This document shows positions 36,161 through 48,976 of a stretch of DNA of 64,000 nt, piece by piece (positions within the stretch are counted from its first letter, which is position 1; every line of letters begins with the position of its first letter). The position numbers and the translations under genes were made by a program. The notes below the pieces were generated by a model. It did no database searches and was not told the origin of the DNA. It saw only the letters and a list, made by a program, of their open reading frames with translations. Source of the stretch: Stomorhina lunata (Eukaryota > Arthropoda > Insecta > Diptera > Rhiniidae); NCBI GenBank assembly GCA_933228675.1, contig OW121741.1:112958361-113022360 (forward strand). The letters are read 5' to 3'.

Positions 36161-37460
36161 CCCAGCAAAACTTTGGTAATGGCAAGTACTCTGATAACTG
36201 GTTACCTTGTAACGACTACAACATACCATCCGAATAAATAATAAGTTATTACAGAAGTACTTATTTGTAATTAAGATGGTAATTTAAACTGAATGGCCCC
36301 GGTTCAAATCCCACCAAGGACAACAATTTTTTTTAGTTTTTTTTTTTTTATTAAAAGAGTCTTTTTAAATGATTTTTGAATTTTAAGAACTTAAATATTA
36401 TCTTCTGTAAAAAAAATTTGTAAAACTAACTCACGTTAATGAAAAAATACCATCATGAGTCAATTTTGACTATGTAGGGGATGTTGAATACCAAACACGA
36501 TTCTAATTGGTCTTAAATTGGTAAGCCCAACTTGTCTGGGTCATCCTTCATCTCAACTGTGGACACACACCTCCTCATGGTATCACCCGCGGAGCTAGTT
36601 TAACACCCATTAATATTGTGAGTTAACATGTTCCGAGAGTTGTCCCATAAGAACGATAAAAATGGGTTAGGATTACGGGCTGGTAACCCTCTCTTGAAAA
36701 AAAATACAATGAAGAGGATAAAATTAGAATTGAAATGTCCCACTACCTAATGTTAGAGGAGGATGTCCGAAACTTCGATAGAAAGACAAAGTAGAGGAAC
36801 ATTTTTCAAGCTTGGCCTATAAAATTGGAGAATATTCGCAAAAGATCGAAATCCATGGAATTCTAAAATATGCTCGGACTTTGACCTTAACAGGTTGTAA
36901 CAATTAAGTAAGTAAGAGTCAATCTTGTGTAAAAACTTATACAAAAAAGAAGATTTAAATTGTTTAAGTTTTAAAATAATTTTAAAAAAGTTGTAAAATA
37001 ATTACAAAAAATCGTATAAAAATATTTTTCCAAAAATTACAACAAAGCAAAAAAAAGGAAAAACAAAGTTATTTTCATATGATTTTGGATCTAAAAATAA
37101 AAATTGTTTATATTAATTATAAGCTGCTAAGTTTTCAACATATGAAGTAGCTCAGTGGAAGAGTCTCTGCCTGGCAGTCGGAGGGTCTGGGTTCGAGCCC
37201 CCATGGGATCATAAAAAAAATTTTGTATTTCGTTTAAAAATATATGTTTTTAATAAAACAACAACAAAAAAGTTGTTGCTGTTGTTGTTGTTGCTTTCAA
37301 ATTGCTTACCCAAGTCCTTACTTTTCTGCAATTGGTAAGTACTTGCCTCCAATGACATCCCCATGTTAATGTAATGACTTAAACAGCGAATGCGTAAGTA
37401 GTTCGTGTTCAATAGTTTAACTGTTTAACTCATTATTTGGTAATGAAAAGTTTTACTGGG
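36161..37460 (+). mobile_element. tRNA-bearing 1.3-kb TIR element, copy 2
   Basis: It is nearly identical to copy 1 along its whole length. Ends are CCCAGCAAAACTTTGG and TTTTACTGGG, a better terminal match than in copy 1. The flanks show a possible 3-bp target duplication, TAT (36158-36160 and 37461-37463). It lies inside satellite array F, with satellite units on both sides. The left B-box is at 36301-36311 and the tRNA-like module at 37141-37213. Minus-strand frames at 36753-36944 and 37209-37412 are non-genic. Confidence 0.88.
37141..37213 (+). pseudogene. tRNA-like module in TIR element copy 2
   Basis: The module is the same as at 32041 except that the anticodon loop reads CTGGCAG, giving GGC in place of AGC (both Ala codons), and the acceptor pairs TATGA with TCATA fully. 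The A-box and B-box are intact. This supports alanine-tRNA ancestry while showing that the anticodon is not under strict constraint. Confidence 0.65.
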
Positions 37461-37610
37461 TATGTAATAAATTTTCGAAAATTTTGCTATTTATAATAAT
37501 TTTTTGAAAAATTATTATTATTATTTTTAGAAGATATTTGAAAAATATGCAATTTATAGTAAATTTTCGAAAAATGTTACTATTTATAGTCAATTTTCTA
37601 AAAATTTGCG
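37461..37610 (-). repeat. AT satellite array F, right remnant
   Basis: A few degenerate units (GTAAATTTTCGAAAAATG, CTATTTATAGTCAATTTTC) continue array F beyond TIR element copy 2. Confidence 0.7.
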
Positions 37611-38290
37611 ACAGCAGTTCTAAACTCTCAAAGTGTGGAAATCCCTATTTAAACATCCTTTTTAAGATTTGTTATTCTTTCAATTTATAGTAGGTATTTA
37701 AATATTTTGCTGTTTTTGGTAAATGTTTGGAACATTTTTGAATTTCTCTTTTTGACTGCTATTAATAAGTAAAGCTGTTTTCTGGTAATAATAAATTTTC
37801 CATTTACTTTATCTTCTTACGTTAAAAAAAATGAAAAATAACATATAACCTCCACATTATTTTCTAAATTTTCGCCTATTAAAGCCTAGAATATTTTTTG
37901 ATTTATCTTTAATCCTATTATTTGCCTCTTAACTATTTTTCATTAGTATAAACTTCATAAGAGCTTAAAATAAAGGACAAATCTTTACATAATTTTAATA
38001 TAATGGTAACACTGTGCTACAAAAATTATAAATCTATGTTATAGGTATATTTCACCAAAAAACTATTTGATAGATATTTCTACATTTACTTAACAACCTA
38101 AAAACCCTCTTTAAATAAATCCAGCTTAAGCTGTGCCAAGTTTTTCAAAACAACTTTAGCTTTTTTTTATTTTGAAAGCCCTTTATAGAGCTTTAGTTAA
38201 AAAAAAACAACAGGAGAGTTGGAGTAAAGAAGAACAGGAAAGTATAAGTAACGAAAAGAACCAACAGAAAAAGCTTGTGTATTTAATTCC
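37611..38290. other. AT-rich sequence, nothing recognised
   Basis: No gene, element or regular repeat is identified. Confidence 0.45.
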
Positions 38291-38424
38291 CTTCAGATGA
38301 TGATCTTCTCCTTATATTAATATTTTGTATAGACACTATAATTCGTATTTATTCTATTTAGCAAATCAGATATAATGCGTTATTTTCGATCTGTCTAAAA
38401 TTCGGGATACTACTTGCGATGAAC
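38291..38424 (+). repeat. diverged duplicate of 50376-50510
   Basis: CAGATGATGATCTTCTCCTT, ATAATTCGTATTTATTC and CGATCTGTCTAAAATTCGGG match the segment at 50376-50510 in order and orientation with scattered changes and small gaps. Similarity probably extends some 25 bp upstream in both. It is either an old segmental duplication or two fragments of a dispersed repeat. The coding frame is not conserved between them. Confidence 0.7.
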
Positions 38425-39284
38425 ATGGAAATATGTTGAGGAAAAGTTGTTTGTTTTATAAAATTGTACCTATTATAATAATTAATAATTAGAATAAATG
38501 TAAACATTTTTACTAGCTAAGTGATTGTTTGAATATCGCTGTATATAACAAATTTGTTGTCTAGTGTAATTAATATGATTAACTTTTTTCCATTGCTCTT
38601 CCCTTAGTTCTTTTTTGCCTTGTTAATAAGTAATTTCGAAGTACATGCTTTCATTTGTAAAAAACTCTACGGGATAATGGGTTGGAAATTATATTTGCCA
38701 TTATGTCTAAGAGAAAAGTATAAATCACGGAATAAATTACGACGGCAATAATGAAATATTAATTTATCCAGGACAACTACAACAGAAAATAAAACAAAAA
38801 CAATAAATAAGTGTTATTGAAGGAGATTTAAAAGAAAATCTTTAAAAAGTTAAAATTAATAAGAAAAAATAATTGTATGTCCTTGTAGATTAAAATTTTT
38901 CTTAAAGAAAATTTAAGAGGAAGTTGGACAGAGGAACTTTTTAATGATATTGAAATATTTGGTATTCATTTCAATGTCAGAATAAAAAAAAATGTTTGCT
39001 TGTTAATTTGAACAAATGTTAAATAAAATATGTACTCATTAAAGATGGAAAATATAACCATTTTCAATCATATTTTTTAATTTTTTCTTTTTGGGCTGGT
39101 TATTGGAATTTTGCTTGATTGTTTTTTGTTTGACAGAATTTAATTAAAAATTCTTAAATATCAATATGTGGAATTATTTATATCTAGTTAATAAAAACAG
39201 CAAATAGAAAAAAACAAAGAGGAAGTCATGAAAAATTTTAAATTACTTAAATTATAGAAACTTTTTTTTAAAAACCCAAACTTT
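38425..39284. other. AT-rich sequence, nothing recognised
   Basis: No gene or repeat is identified apart from homopolymer runs. Confidence 0.45.
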
Positions 39285-40795
39285 ATCATTTTCAATATAG
39301 CCAAATTTCTAAGTATAGCAAAATTTTCAAAAATTTTTATCAAATTATAATATTGAAGAAAACTACTATAAATTACAAAATTTTTTGAAAATTTGCTATG
39401 AGTAACAAAATTTTCGATTAATTACTAAAAAAAGATAGTTTTTGAAAATTTACTCTGAATAAAAAATTTTTATTAAAATTTACTTCAAATAGAAAATTTT
39501 CGAAAATTTACTATAAATAGCAAAAATTTCAAAATTTTAGAATATTAAATATGAGTAGCAACATTTTCGGATAATTACTATAGAAAGCTAATTTTTGAAA
39601 ATTTATTTAAAATTCTAAAATTTTTAATTTTCAAATAACAAAATTTTCGAAAATATACCGTGAATAGCAAAATTTTTGAAATATTACAAAAAATACCAAA
39701 ATTTTGAAAAATAGTATAAATAGCAAAATTTTTGAATATTTACTATTAAAAGCGAATTTTTGAAAACTTATTCTAAATATCAAACATTTTTTTCAAATAA
39801 CAAAATTTTCAAAAATCTAATAAAAATTGCAAAATTTTCAAAAATACTTTAAAAAACTAAAATTCTTGAAAATTAACTATGAATAGCAAATTTTTTTAAA
39901 AATTTCTATTTATTGCAAAATTTTGAAAAATTTACCATAAATAGCAATTTTTTTTTAAAAAATTACTAAAAATAGCAAAATTTTAAAGACCTACTATGAA
40001 TAGCAACATTTTGAAAAATTTTTTGAAAATAGCAAGATTTTTGATTATTTTACTATAAATAAACAAAATTTTCGAAAATATTCTATAACTTGTGAAATCT
40101 ACTATAAACAAAAATTTGCTATAAATTGCAAAATGTTCAAAAATTTACTATAAATAGCAAAATTTTCGAAAATTTATTATAAAAAGAAAAATTTTTGAAA
40201 GTTTGCTATTATTAACAAAAATTTCGAAATTTTATTTTAAATAGCAAAATATTCGAAAATATACCATAAATAGAATTATTACTATAAATAGAAAAATTTG
40301 TGAAAATTAATTATAATTAACAACATTTTTCAAAGTTCACTATAGATAAGAAAATTTACTATAAACAGGAACATTTTTAAAATTTTCCAATTAATAGGAA
40401 AATATTCGAAAATTTATTATAAATAGGAACATTATCGGAAATTTGCTATAAATAGGAAATTTTTAGAAATTTTATTTTATATATGAAAATTTTCGGAAAT
40501 TTACTACTAATAGGAAAATTTTTCAAAATTTATTATAAATAGACAAATTTTCGAAATTTACTATAAACCGAAAAATTTTCGAAAATTTATTATAAATAGA
40601 AAAATTTTCGAAAACTTGCTATACATAGGAAAATTTTCAAAAATTTACTAAAAATAGAAAAATAGAAAAATTTTGACTTATTACTTTTTATAGCAAAACT
40701 TCAACAACTTACTATCGAAAGCAACACTTTCAATAATTTTATATAAATAGAATTTTTTAAGATTTATCATAAATATAAAAGTTTTCAAAAGTAAA
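39285..40795 (+). repeat. AT satellite array G (29-bp type, degenerate)
   Basis: Units combine GCAAAATTTTCGAAAA with TTTACTATAAATA and are close to array C. Divergence is high at the left and lower at 40500-40650. Several small deletions occur. Confidence 0.88.
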
Positions 40796-42864
40796 TAGCT
40801 CATTCATGGACCGATGATGCCGAAGCTGTAGTAGGAGTGTTTTGCATCATGCGTTAAACGCATGTCCCAATTTTGATAATTTCTATTCTTCGTGATAACA
40901 TCCTAAGCCTGAAATGTGCCTCTTAGTGGAAGATGATTTTTCACGTGGTACGTTTTCTAGAGAGATCGCCTATTTTGTTTAAACTATTTTATTATTTCCA
41001 TATGTTGTTGAAGGCTATTTCCATTCATGATGACCTTGCAAGACAAATATAATATTTTTTCTTTGTAATAAAAGATTTCGATAATTTGCACAGTGGGAAG
41101 ACCTATATTACTGCTCACCATTTTTTTAAAAAGTTATGTTTTTCTTTTCATAGAAATCTTTTTATCATCCTTTGTTTCCCTTAATTATGCCTTAATTTTA
41201 CTCTTGATTAAATTGTCTTTCTGTTTTTTAATTGCACATAATAAATATTTCGAAAAACCTCTGTAAAATTCTTAGAAAAATAAAAACTCAAAGAAGACTG
41301 ATAAGCAATATATAAATACTTTTTCGCAGCAAAACTTTCTATAGCTACAAGCAATTTTACATACCTCAATTGTGAACACAATTAAGAAGAAATTCCTAAA
41401 AGTATGCTACAAAAAACAAAAAAAAAGAAAAGCAGTAATAAAATAATTGCAATTAAGAGAAAAGTATGTTAATCATTGTTTAAACTAGAAAAAAGAAAAG
41501 TAGCTTAAAATACCTCAAGAAAAATATAGAAATTTTTTAAATATTTTTAAATATTTTAACAATTGCTAACAAACTAAAAAGTAGCCACAGAAAATAATTT
41601 CGATTTAAAAATGATAAATTTAAAGCCATATTATGACTTTTTTTTCTCTTTTTTAATGCTTTTAGAGATTTTAGTCAAATAAACCTTGAAGGCATAAAAT
41701 GCCTTTATTTATTTAAAGAGGGCGTTGATAATTACTACAAGAAAAACTACTAATTTACAAGCAAACGGCAGGCAAAGGAAGAAAAAAAAGTTGAAGGAAT
41801 CCAAGTGAACTTAATAAATATAACTAAGAGTATATCCTGCTGTGCACAATTTTCTCATACCCTTGTCTTTCTTAGTATTAGTTCTTGTATTTCATACTTA
41901 TATATAACCAGTAGTTTCACAGTGAAAGATCGTTTCGGTAAATATTAAAAGGATAGTGAGTTAAGATAGATAGAGTTTAACACTTGTTTATAGTTGAAGA
42001 TATAGCGTTAGTTTTTAGTAAAAACGGATATTTATATAAACTGCTGGGTACTTACACATACCTATATAAATGTTGTTATACGATGCATAAGTGAAAAATA
42101 TTTCTTCTTAGCTCTTTTCAAACGTTATATGTCTGTAGTCTTATCAAAGTCCTAAATGTTCTTCTTTCGTTTTTGTCAACTTTTTTTTCATTGCCTCGGC
42201 AAACTAAGTCATTTGCTCTAACATCTTCAAAAAAAAAAAACACACACACACACAAAAGTCTTAAGTGAAAGTATTCAAAGTTAATATGGATGGCTTTCAA
42301 CATCAAGCCTAATGAGCCAAGTTTTTGGTTGAGGTTTCATTTTCTATTTTTTCTTTTCTTAGCTCTTGGTCTTATTTTACTCTTTATATTATATTGGTTT
42401 GTGTGCTTAAGTGGTAACTGGAAAATACATAAATGTAATTTCTTAGAAAACGCCTAATTATTAGCAAAAATTCAAGTCTTAGTATTACGTAGAAGTTGAA
42501 GGCTTTGGTTTTTGTGTTAATGTTAATATAAATGACAATTAAATGAACTTCGTATTTAGGTTACATTTGTGGTGGGTGTTTTTTTGTGGAAATTAGCAAA
42601 TAAATTATATTATTAGTTGTAAATAGAGTTGTAAGGACAAATTTTATATAATACTAATAAATGTCTAATTGTGGTAGAGTTTAATGGTTTTGAATTTGCA
42701 TAAATAATATTAGACTAATTAGGCCAAAAATTTGGCTTAAAAGGAAAATCAAATAAATAAATTAGTTACATCATTAGGATAAGAGGTTGAATAGAAAAAC
42801 TATTAGTCTAAGTTCAAGTCAATATTTAGTCTTTAAGCCTTAGCCATTAATTTCGGATATGCCT
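40796..42864. other. AT-rich sequence, no gene recognised
   Basis: It contains a short CA dinucleotide run (about 42239-42256) beside an A run. A 62-codon minus-strand frame (42118-42306) crosses that tract and is not supported. Nothing else is identified. Confidence 0.45.
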
Positions 42865-43184
42865 TAGCACAATCGAAAATTTTACTATTTTTAGAAAATT
42901 TTTGAAAAATATTTATAGAAAATTTTCAAAAATTTTTCCATATATAGAAAAATTTTGGAAATTTATCTTTCTATGGGAAATTTAAAAAAACTTTTGCTAT
43001 TTATAGGAAACTTTTTTAGGATATTTTCGAAAATATTGTTAGTTATATTAATTTTTTGAAATCTTTGACATTTATAGAAATTTTTGAAAACGTTTTTGAT
43101 ATATAAAAGAAATTTTCAAGAATTTTACAATTTATAGAAAATTTTCGAGAATTTTTTACTTATAGGAAATTTTTGACAATTAAG
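42865..43184 (-). repeat. AT satellite array H, left part
   Basis: Degenerate units of the form GGAAATTTTTGAAAATTTTG with CTATTTATA, inverted relative to arrays C and G. The MITE at 43186 interrupts the array. Confidence 0.8.
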
Positions 43185-43185
43185 C

Positions 43186-43801
43186 TACGGTCACATTGAT
43201 TAAACATTTAATCGAAATTATCAAATATTTGATCCTCGTAGTCTGACCACAAAATATTTTTGAAGTTCAAACAAGAAATATGTTGATTTGAACAAAACAA
43301 AATCATTTGCCAGCAAATAAAAATTTTCCTAATGTGACCACGCAAGAGCAAATATTTTATTAAATTTTGATCAAATAATTATTTAATCTTACAAAATTTT
43401 TGTAACATCAAACAGGGGCAAATAACAGCTGAGCATTTGTATTGTTTACTATTCAAACAGAAACAACAACATCAAATTTGAGAAACAACAACATCAAATT
43501 TGAGAAACAACAACATTAAATTTGAGAAACAACAACTCAAATATGAGAAACAAATTGCTAGATACACAATTTTGTTTTGAAAAAATTTGATCAAATATTT
43601 TTTGGGAAAATATTTATTCTTCAGTGTGACCATAAATAAAACTTGTTTATTTGTTTATACTTTGAACATATTTTTTCTGTATTTTATCAAATAAAAATCG
43701 TCAAATAAATGTGCAAGTGTGACCACAAATTTTTTATTATATTGTTTTGACAATATTTTACTCAAAATATTTGATTTAAATGTTTAATGAGTCTGACCGT
43801 A
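43186..43801. mobile_element. 616-bp MITE with ~30-bp terminal inverted repeats
   Basis: The left end starts TACGGTCACATTGATTAAAC and continues into ATTTAATC. The inverted right end starts TACGGTCAGACTCATTAAAC and continues into ATTTAAATC. Copies of a (T)GTGACCACA-like motif occur in both orientations at about 43243, 43337, 43627 and 43723 besides the ends, as expected for repeated subterminal protein-binding sites. An internal 22-bp repeat (GAGAAACAACAACATCAAAT, then TT) occurs about four times at 43455-43550. There is no coding capacity. A clear target duplication cannot be read because the flanks are AT-satellite. Superfamily is not assigned. Confidence 0.85.
43455..43550. repeat. 22-bp internal tandem repeat of the MITE
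   Basis: Four head-to-tail copies of AACAACAACATCAAATTTGA-type units, the last one shortened and mutated (ACTCAAATATGAG). Confidence 0.85.
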
Positions 43802-45335
43802 CCTTTATTCTATTTGTAGGAAAATTTTGCTATTTTTGAATATTTTGTTATTTATAGGAAATTTTTGAAAATTTTGCTATTTATAGGATCTTTTCGAAAA
43901 TTTTGCTATTTATAGCAAATTTTTAAATATTTTGCTATTTATACCGAATTTTTGAAAATTTTGCTATTAAGAGGAAATTTTTGAAAATTTTGATATTGAT
44001 AGAAAATTTCGAATTTTCGAATATTTTTTTATTTGTATGAAATTTTTGAAAATTTAGATATTGATAGAAAATTTCGAATTTTCGAATATTCTGCTATTTG
44101 TATGAAATTTTTGAAAATTTTGCTATTTATCGGATATTTTCAGAAAATTTTGTATTAATAGGAATTTTTTTTAAATTTTTCTTTTTATATGAATTTTTTA
44201 AAAATTTTGCTATTTCCTACAAATTTTTATCACTGACAGAAAATTTCAAAATTTCGAATATTTTGCTATTTATAGGAAATTTTTGAAAATTTTGCTATTT
44301 ATCGGATATTTTTGAAAATTTTGTTATTGATAGGAAATTTTTATAAATTTTTATAGATTTTTTTTATAAATTTTTGAAGATTTTTCTATTATAAGGAAAT
44401 TTCGAATTTTCAAATATTTTGCTAATTAAAGAAAATGTTGCTATTCAAAGTTTTGTTATTTATAGGAAATTTGTGAAAATGTTTCTATTTGTAATATATT
44501 TTTTTAAAGTTTTGCTATTGACAGGAAGTTTTTTAAAATATTGCTATTGAATGGAAATTTTCGACAATTATGTTATTTTTAGAAAATTTTCGAAAATTTT
44601 GTTATTTCTAAAATTTTACTATTTATAGTAAGTTTAGCTGTTTATAGAAAACAATCAAAAATATTATTATTAATTTTTTTTGAATATTTTTTATTTATAG
44701 GAAATTTTTGCAAAATTGACTATTTATAGGAAATTTTTAGAAAATTGACTATTTATACGAAATTTTTAGAAAATTTACTATTTATAGGAAATTTTTAGAA
44801 AATTTACTATTTACACGAAATTTTTCGAAAATTGACTATTTATAGGATATTTTTAGAAAATTGACTATTTATACGAAATTAATAGAAAATTTACAATTTA
44901 TAGGAAATTTACTATTTATAGGAAATTTTCTGAAAATTTATTACTTAAAGGAAATTTTTCAAAAATTTTACTTTTCGAAAATTTATCATTTATATGCAAT
45001 TTTTTAAAAAATTATACGAAAATTTTTCGAAAATTGACTATTTATGGAACATTTTTCGAAAATCGACTATTTATAGGAAATTTTTCAAAAATTGACTATT
45101 TATAGGAAATTTTTCGAAAATTGACTATTTATAGGAAATTTTTTCGAAAATTTACTATTTTTAGGAAATTTATCTTTGCTTATTATAGTAAAGTATCGAA
45201 AATTTTGCTATTTATAGGAAATTTAACTTAATTCTATTTATAGAAAATTTTCGAAAAATAATGTAGTAATAGGAAATTTTCAAAGTTTGACTATTTTGAA
45301 TAAACTTTTGAAAATTTATATTTTTCTTAGAATTT
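43802..45335 (-). repeat. AT satellite array H, right part (29-bp unit)
   Basis: The unit is GGAAATTTTTGAAAATTTTG plus CTATTTATA. A sub-variant with GACTATTTATAGGAAATTTT dominates at 44690-45160. A 62-codon Phe-rich + frame at 44098-44286 is a repeat artefact. Confidence 0.92.
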
Positions 45336-47374
45336 TGTAGTTTTGTTTATGTAGGGATATCTATAATTTTTGTATGTTAAGCATTCTATGGCCTTTTACA
45401 AATTTTAAGGCAAAATCTCAAATACTTTAAATATTTTTCCATAAAATATTTCCAATAGTTTCTTCTAATTATCCTTCAATCAATCTTTATCATTTGGCAT
45501 TTATTTACTTTTAGTGTCTTTTGCAAAAATATTATACAAAATGTAAATAATTACCAAAAGCTATTGATATTTTGCCAAAAATCCATTTCAAAAGTTAACA
45601 AATATTTGTTTTAATATCCAACTTTTTAATTTACCCTCAGGTGTGATTATTTACTTAATTTTCTATTTTGGCCTGCTGGAAAATGCATACAATTTCAAGC
45701 ATTTTTCGTTTATTAACAATATCTATTAAATACTTAATTATACCAAATAAACATAAATATTTATAGAGTAATGGAAAAAAAGTTCTGAATATTTCATTTT
45801 GAACAAATACTGGAATTTATTAAATATATAATATTAAACAACTAATGCACTCAGTGCACAGCATGTCAGTATTAGTATTAACAAATTAACATGTGTAATT
45901 TAACATAAACTACATGTGTTAGACATAAGGGCATACTTATTGATACAAGCCTGTATGTGTTTATTTGTGTGTACATAGATTCAAATATTTAATTTATATT
46001 TACAAATATGTAAAGTATGTAATAAATATTGATAACAAATCTTCCATTAAAATTCAAAACATCAATATCAATTTATTAATATTATCAAATGTACAATTGT
46101 GCGATGATTGAATGAAAAGAGTCATAACTAGAAAAAATTAATTAAAATTAAATTCAGATTCTGAATCTAGAGTCTGGTCGTGGTATTAGATGTCGATGAA
46201 AAATGTATATAAATTTGTGTTGCATATTGTTAGGAGATTTCAATTTATTGAATAATTCCTAAAGTTTATTCAATTTTAAACTAATATTCAAAAACATGCA
46301 AAAAAATTAAGAATAATTAATAAGAAAATGGTCAAAGTTTGTTAGTTATCGAAAGCTGCGATTAAATAATTTAAGTATTTTCTTCAAATTATAACTTACA
46401 ACACTTTTTGTCTAAAGATTGATATGCTAAACTTAATTATATTTAATTTTCAAAAGCCACTTAAAATATCACAAATAGACAATTTTCATTTAACCAATAA
46501 AAGAGATGAAAATTCAAATAAAAACCATCACATGCGGAGAGACAACAACAACTGGTGATGGTAAAAAAAAACCAAAATTGACAATTTAACAAATAATAAA
46601 ATTTGTATTCAAATGAATATTGAATTTATAAATTTGTATTGTTTATTATATTTAGCATATATTTACTTATTTATATTATAGATAGTAAATACATAATATT
46701 ATCACTTTTATATTTAATATATTTGCTTATATATGCAAATTTGTTTACGTGTGTGTGTCTGCGTGTGACTTTATTTAGATACAATTTCCATAGACACTCG
46801 AGCGTAAAGTCAAGTGTTAGAAATGAAAAAAAATTTCAACAATATGTTGCACAGAGACAAAAAGAAATCAAATCTAATTTTAAGATAAGTGGTATTAAAA
46901 TATTTTGTCAATTTAATATGAGCTTATTACAAATATTGTGAGTTTTCTGTGAAAAAAGTTAGGATGATTTCAAAAATAATTGACAGTCATTTTGTCTTTT
47001 ATGAATTATTGAATTATTACCTAAAGCTTTATATTTTTCGACTACGGGGGATTTTAGAATAATTAAAAAAAACATGTACTAATTCTTGAGTCTATATCTC
47101 TTGAACTGTTGACAATATTGCTTCTCTTTATTCAGCTAAGTTTTACCTTCTGATAATGTCCAAAAATTTTACATGGAGATAAAATCTACAAAACAACAAT
47201 ATCTTACCCAAGACTACAAAACTTTAAAAAAAAATATAAAATTTCGTTATAGATTTTTATTGTTGACGATGGAAGATATAAGGACACTTGAAATACTTTA
47301 AAATGGGCACTTAGAAATAGATGGTTTTAAATAAAAGGAGCAAGAAGGACCCTTCAAATATTTTTTAAATATAT
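45336..47374. other. AT-rich sequence, no gene recognised
   Basis: It includes a short GTGTGTGTCTGCGTGTG tract near 46750. A 100-codon + strand frame at 46639-46941 begins in a Tyr/Leu/Ile-rich stretch dictated by TATTTA composition and has no recognisable domain. Confidence 0.45.
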
Positions 47375-48976
47375 TTTAAATTTTTTTAAAAAAAATTTCT
47401 ATAGAAAACTTTTCTTTGGAAAGAGTTTAGATCAAAAAATTTTCTATCGAAAAATTTTTGTTACAAAAATTTTTCGATAGAAAAAATTTAATTTAGAAAA
47501 TTTTTCGAAAGAAAATATTCAATATCGAAAATTTTTCGATAAAAAAAATGTATATCGAAAATTTTTCGATAGAAAAAATTTTATATCGAAAATTTTTCGA
47601 TAGATAAAATTTTACATTAAACATTTTTCTAATGAAAATTTTATGTATCGAAAACCTTTTTATAGAAACAAATTTGTATCGAAAAATTTTCTAAAGAAAA
47701 AATTTTATATCGAATATTTTTCTGTAAAAAAATTTTACATCAACAATTTTTCTAAAGGAAAAATTTCGTACCGAAAATTTTTTCTATAGAAAAAAATTTA
47801 TATAGAAAATTTTTCTATAGAAAAAATTTTATATCGAAAATTTTTCTAGAGAAAAAATTTTGTATCAACAATTTTTCTAAAGAAAAATTTGGTATCGAAA
47901 ATTTTTATATAGAAAAAATTTTGTATCGAAAATTTTTATATAGAAATTTTTTCTATACCAAAAATTTTATATCTCAAATTTTTCTATGGAAAGAATTTTG
48001 AACGAAAATTTTTCTATCCAAAAAATTTTATAACGAAAATTTTTCTATAGAAGAGAATTTTCTATTGAAAAACTTTTATATCAAAAATTTTTCTAACGAA
48101 AAAATTTTGTATCGAAAATTTTTCTGTAAAAAAATTTTGCATCAAAAATTTTTTTGTAGAAAAAATTTTGTATCGAAAATTTTCATATAGAAAAAATTTT
48201 ATATCGAAATTTTTTCTATAGAAAAAATTTTATGTAGAAAATTTTTCTATGGAAAAAATTTTATATCGAACATTTTTCTATACAAAAAATTTTATATCCC
48301 AAATTTTTCTATAGAAAGAAATTTTATATCGAAAATTTTTCTATGGAAAAAATTTTGAACAAAAATTTCTATTCAAAAAATTTTATAACGAAAATTTCTA
48401 TCCAAACAATTTTATAACGAAAATTTTTCTATAGAAGAAAATTTTCTATAGAAAAACTTTTCTATAGAAAACTTTTTCTTTACAAAAAATTGCATATCAA
48501 AAATTTTTCTTTATATAAAATTTAATATCAAAAATTTGAAATCGAAAATTTTTCAAAAGAAAAATTTTCTATATAAAAAATCTTATATAGAAAATTTTTC
48601 TGTAGAAAAAATTTTATGTAAGAAAATTTTTCTATGGAAAAAATTTTGACCTAAAAATTTTCTATAGAAACATTTCTATATCGAAAATTTTACTATAGAA
48701 AAAATTTGAAACCGAAAATTTTTCAAAAGAAAAATTTTATATTGAAAATGTTTCTATAAAAAAATTTTATATCAAAAAATTTTCTATTGAAAAAATCTTG
48801 TACCGAAAATTTTTCTGTAAAAAAATTTTATATCGAAAATTTTTTTTATAGAAAACATTTTACATTGAAGATTTTTCTATAGAAAAAAATTTACATTGAA
48901 AATTTTTCTATAGAAAAATTTTCGATATAAAATATAAAATATAAAATATTAAACTGAAAATTTATCAATAGACTTT
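47375..48976 (+). repeat. AT satellite array I (~31-bp unit with CTATAG core)
   Basis: Units combine TATATCGAAAATTTTT with CTATAGAAAAAATTT at roughly 30-32 bp spacing. It shares the TTCTATAGAA core with arrays D and J, and many units also carry ATCGAAAAT. The right end runs into TIR element copy 3. Confidence 0.92.

Noticed and set aside
42239..42256. CA dinucleotide run as a regulatory or Z-DNA element
   Set aside because: It is too short and ordinary for a fly genome to support a claim.
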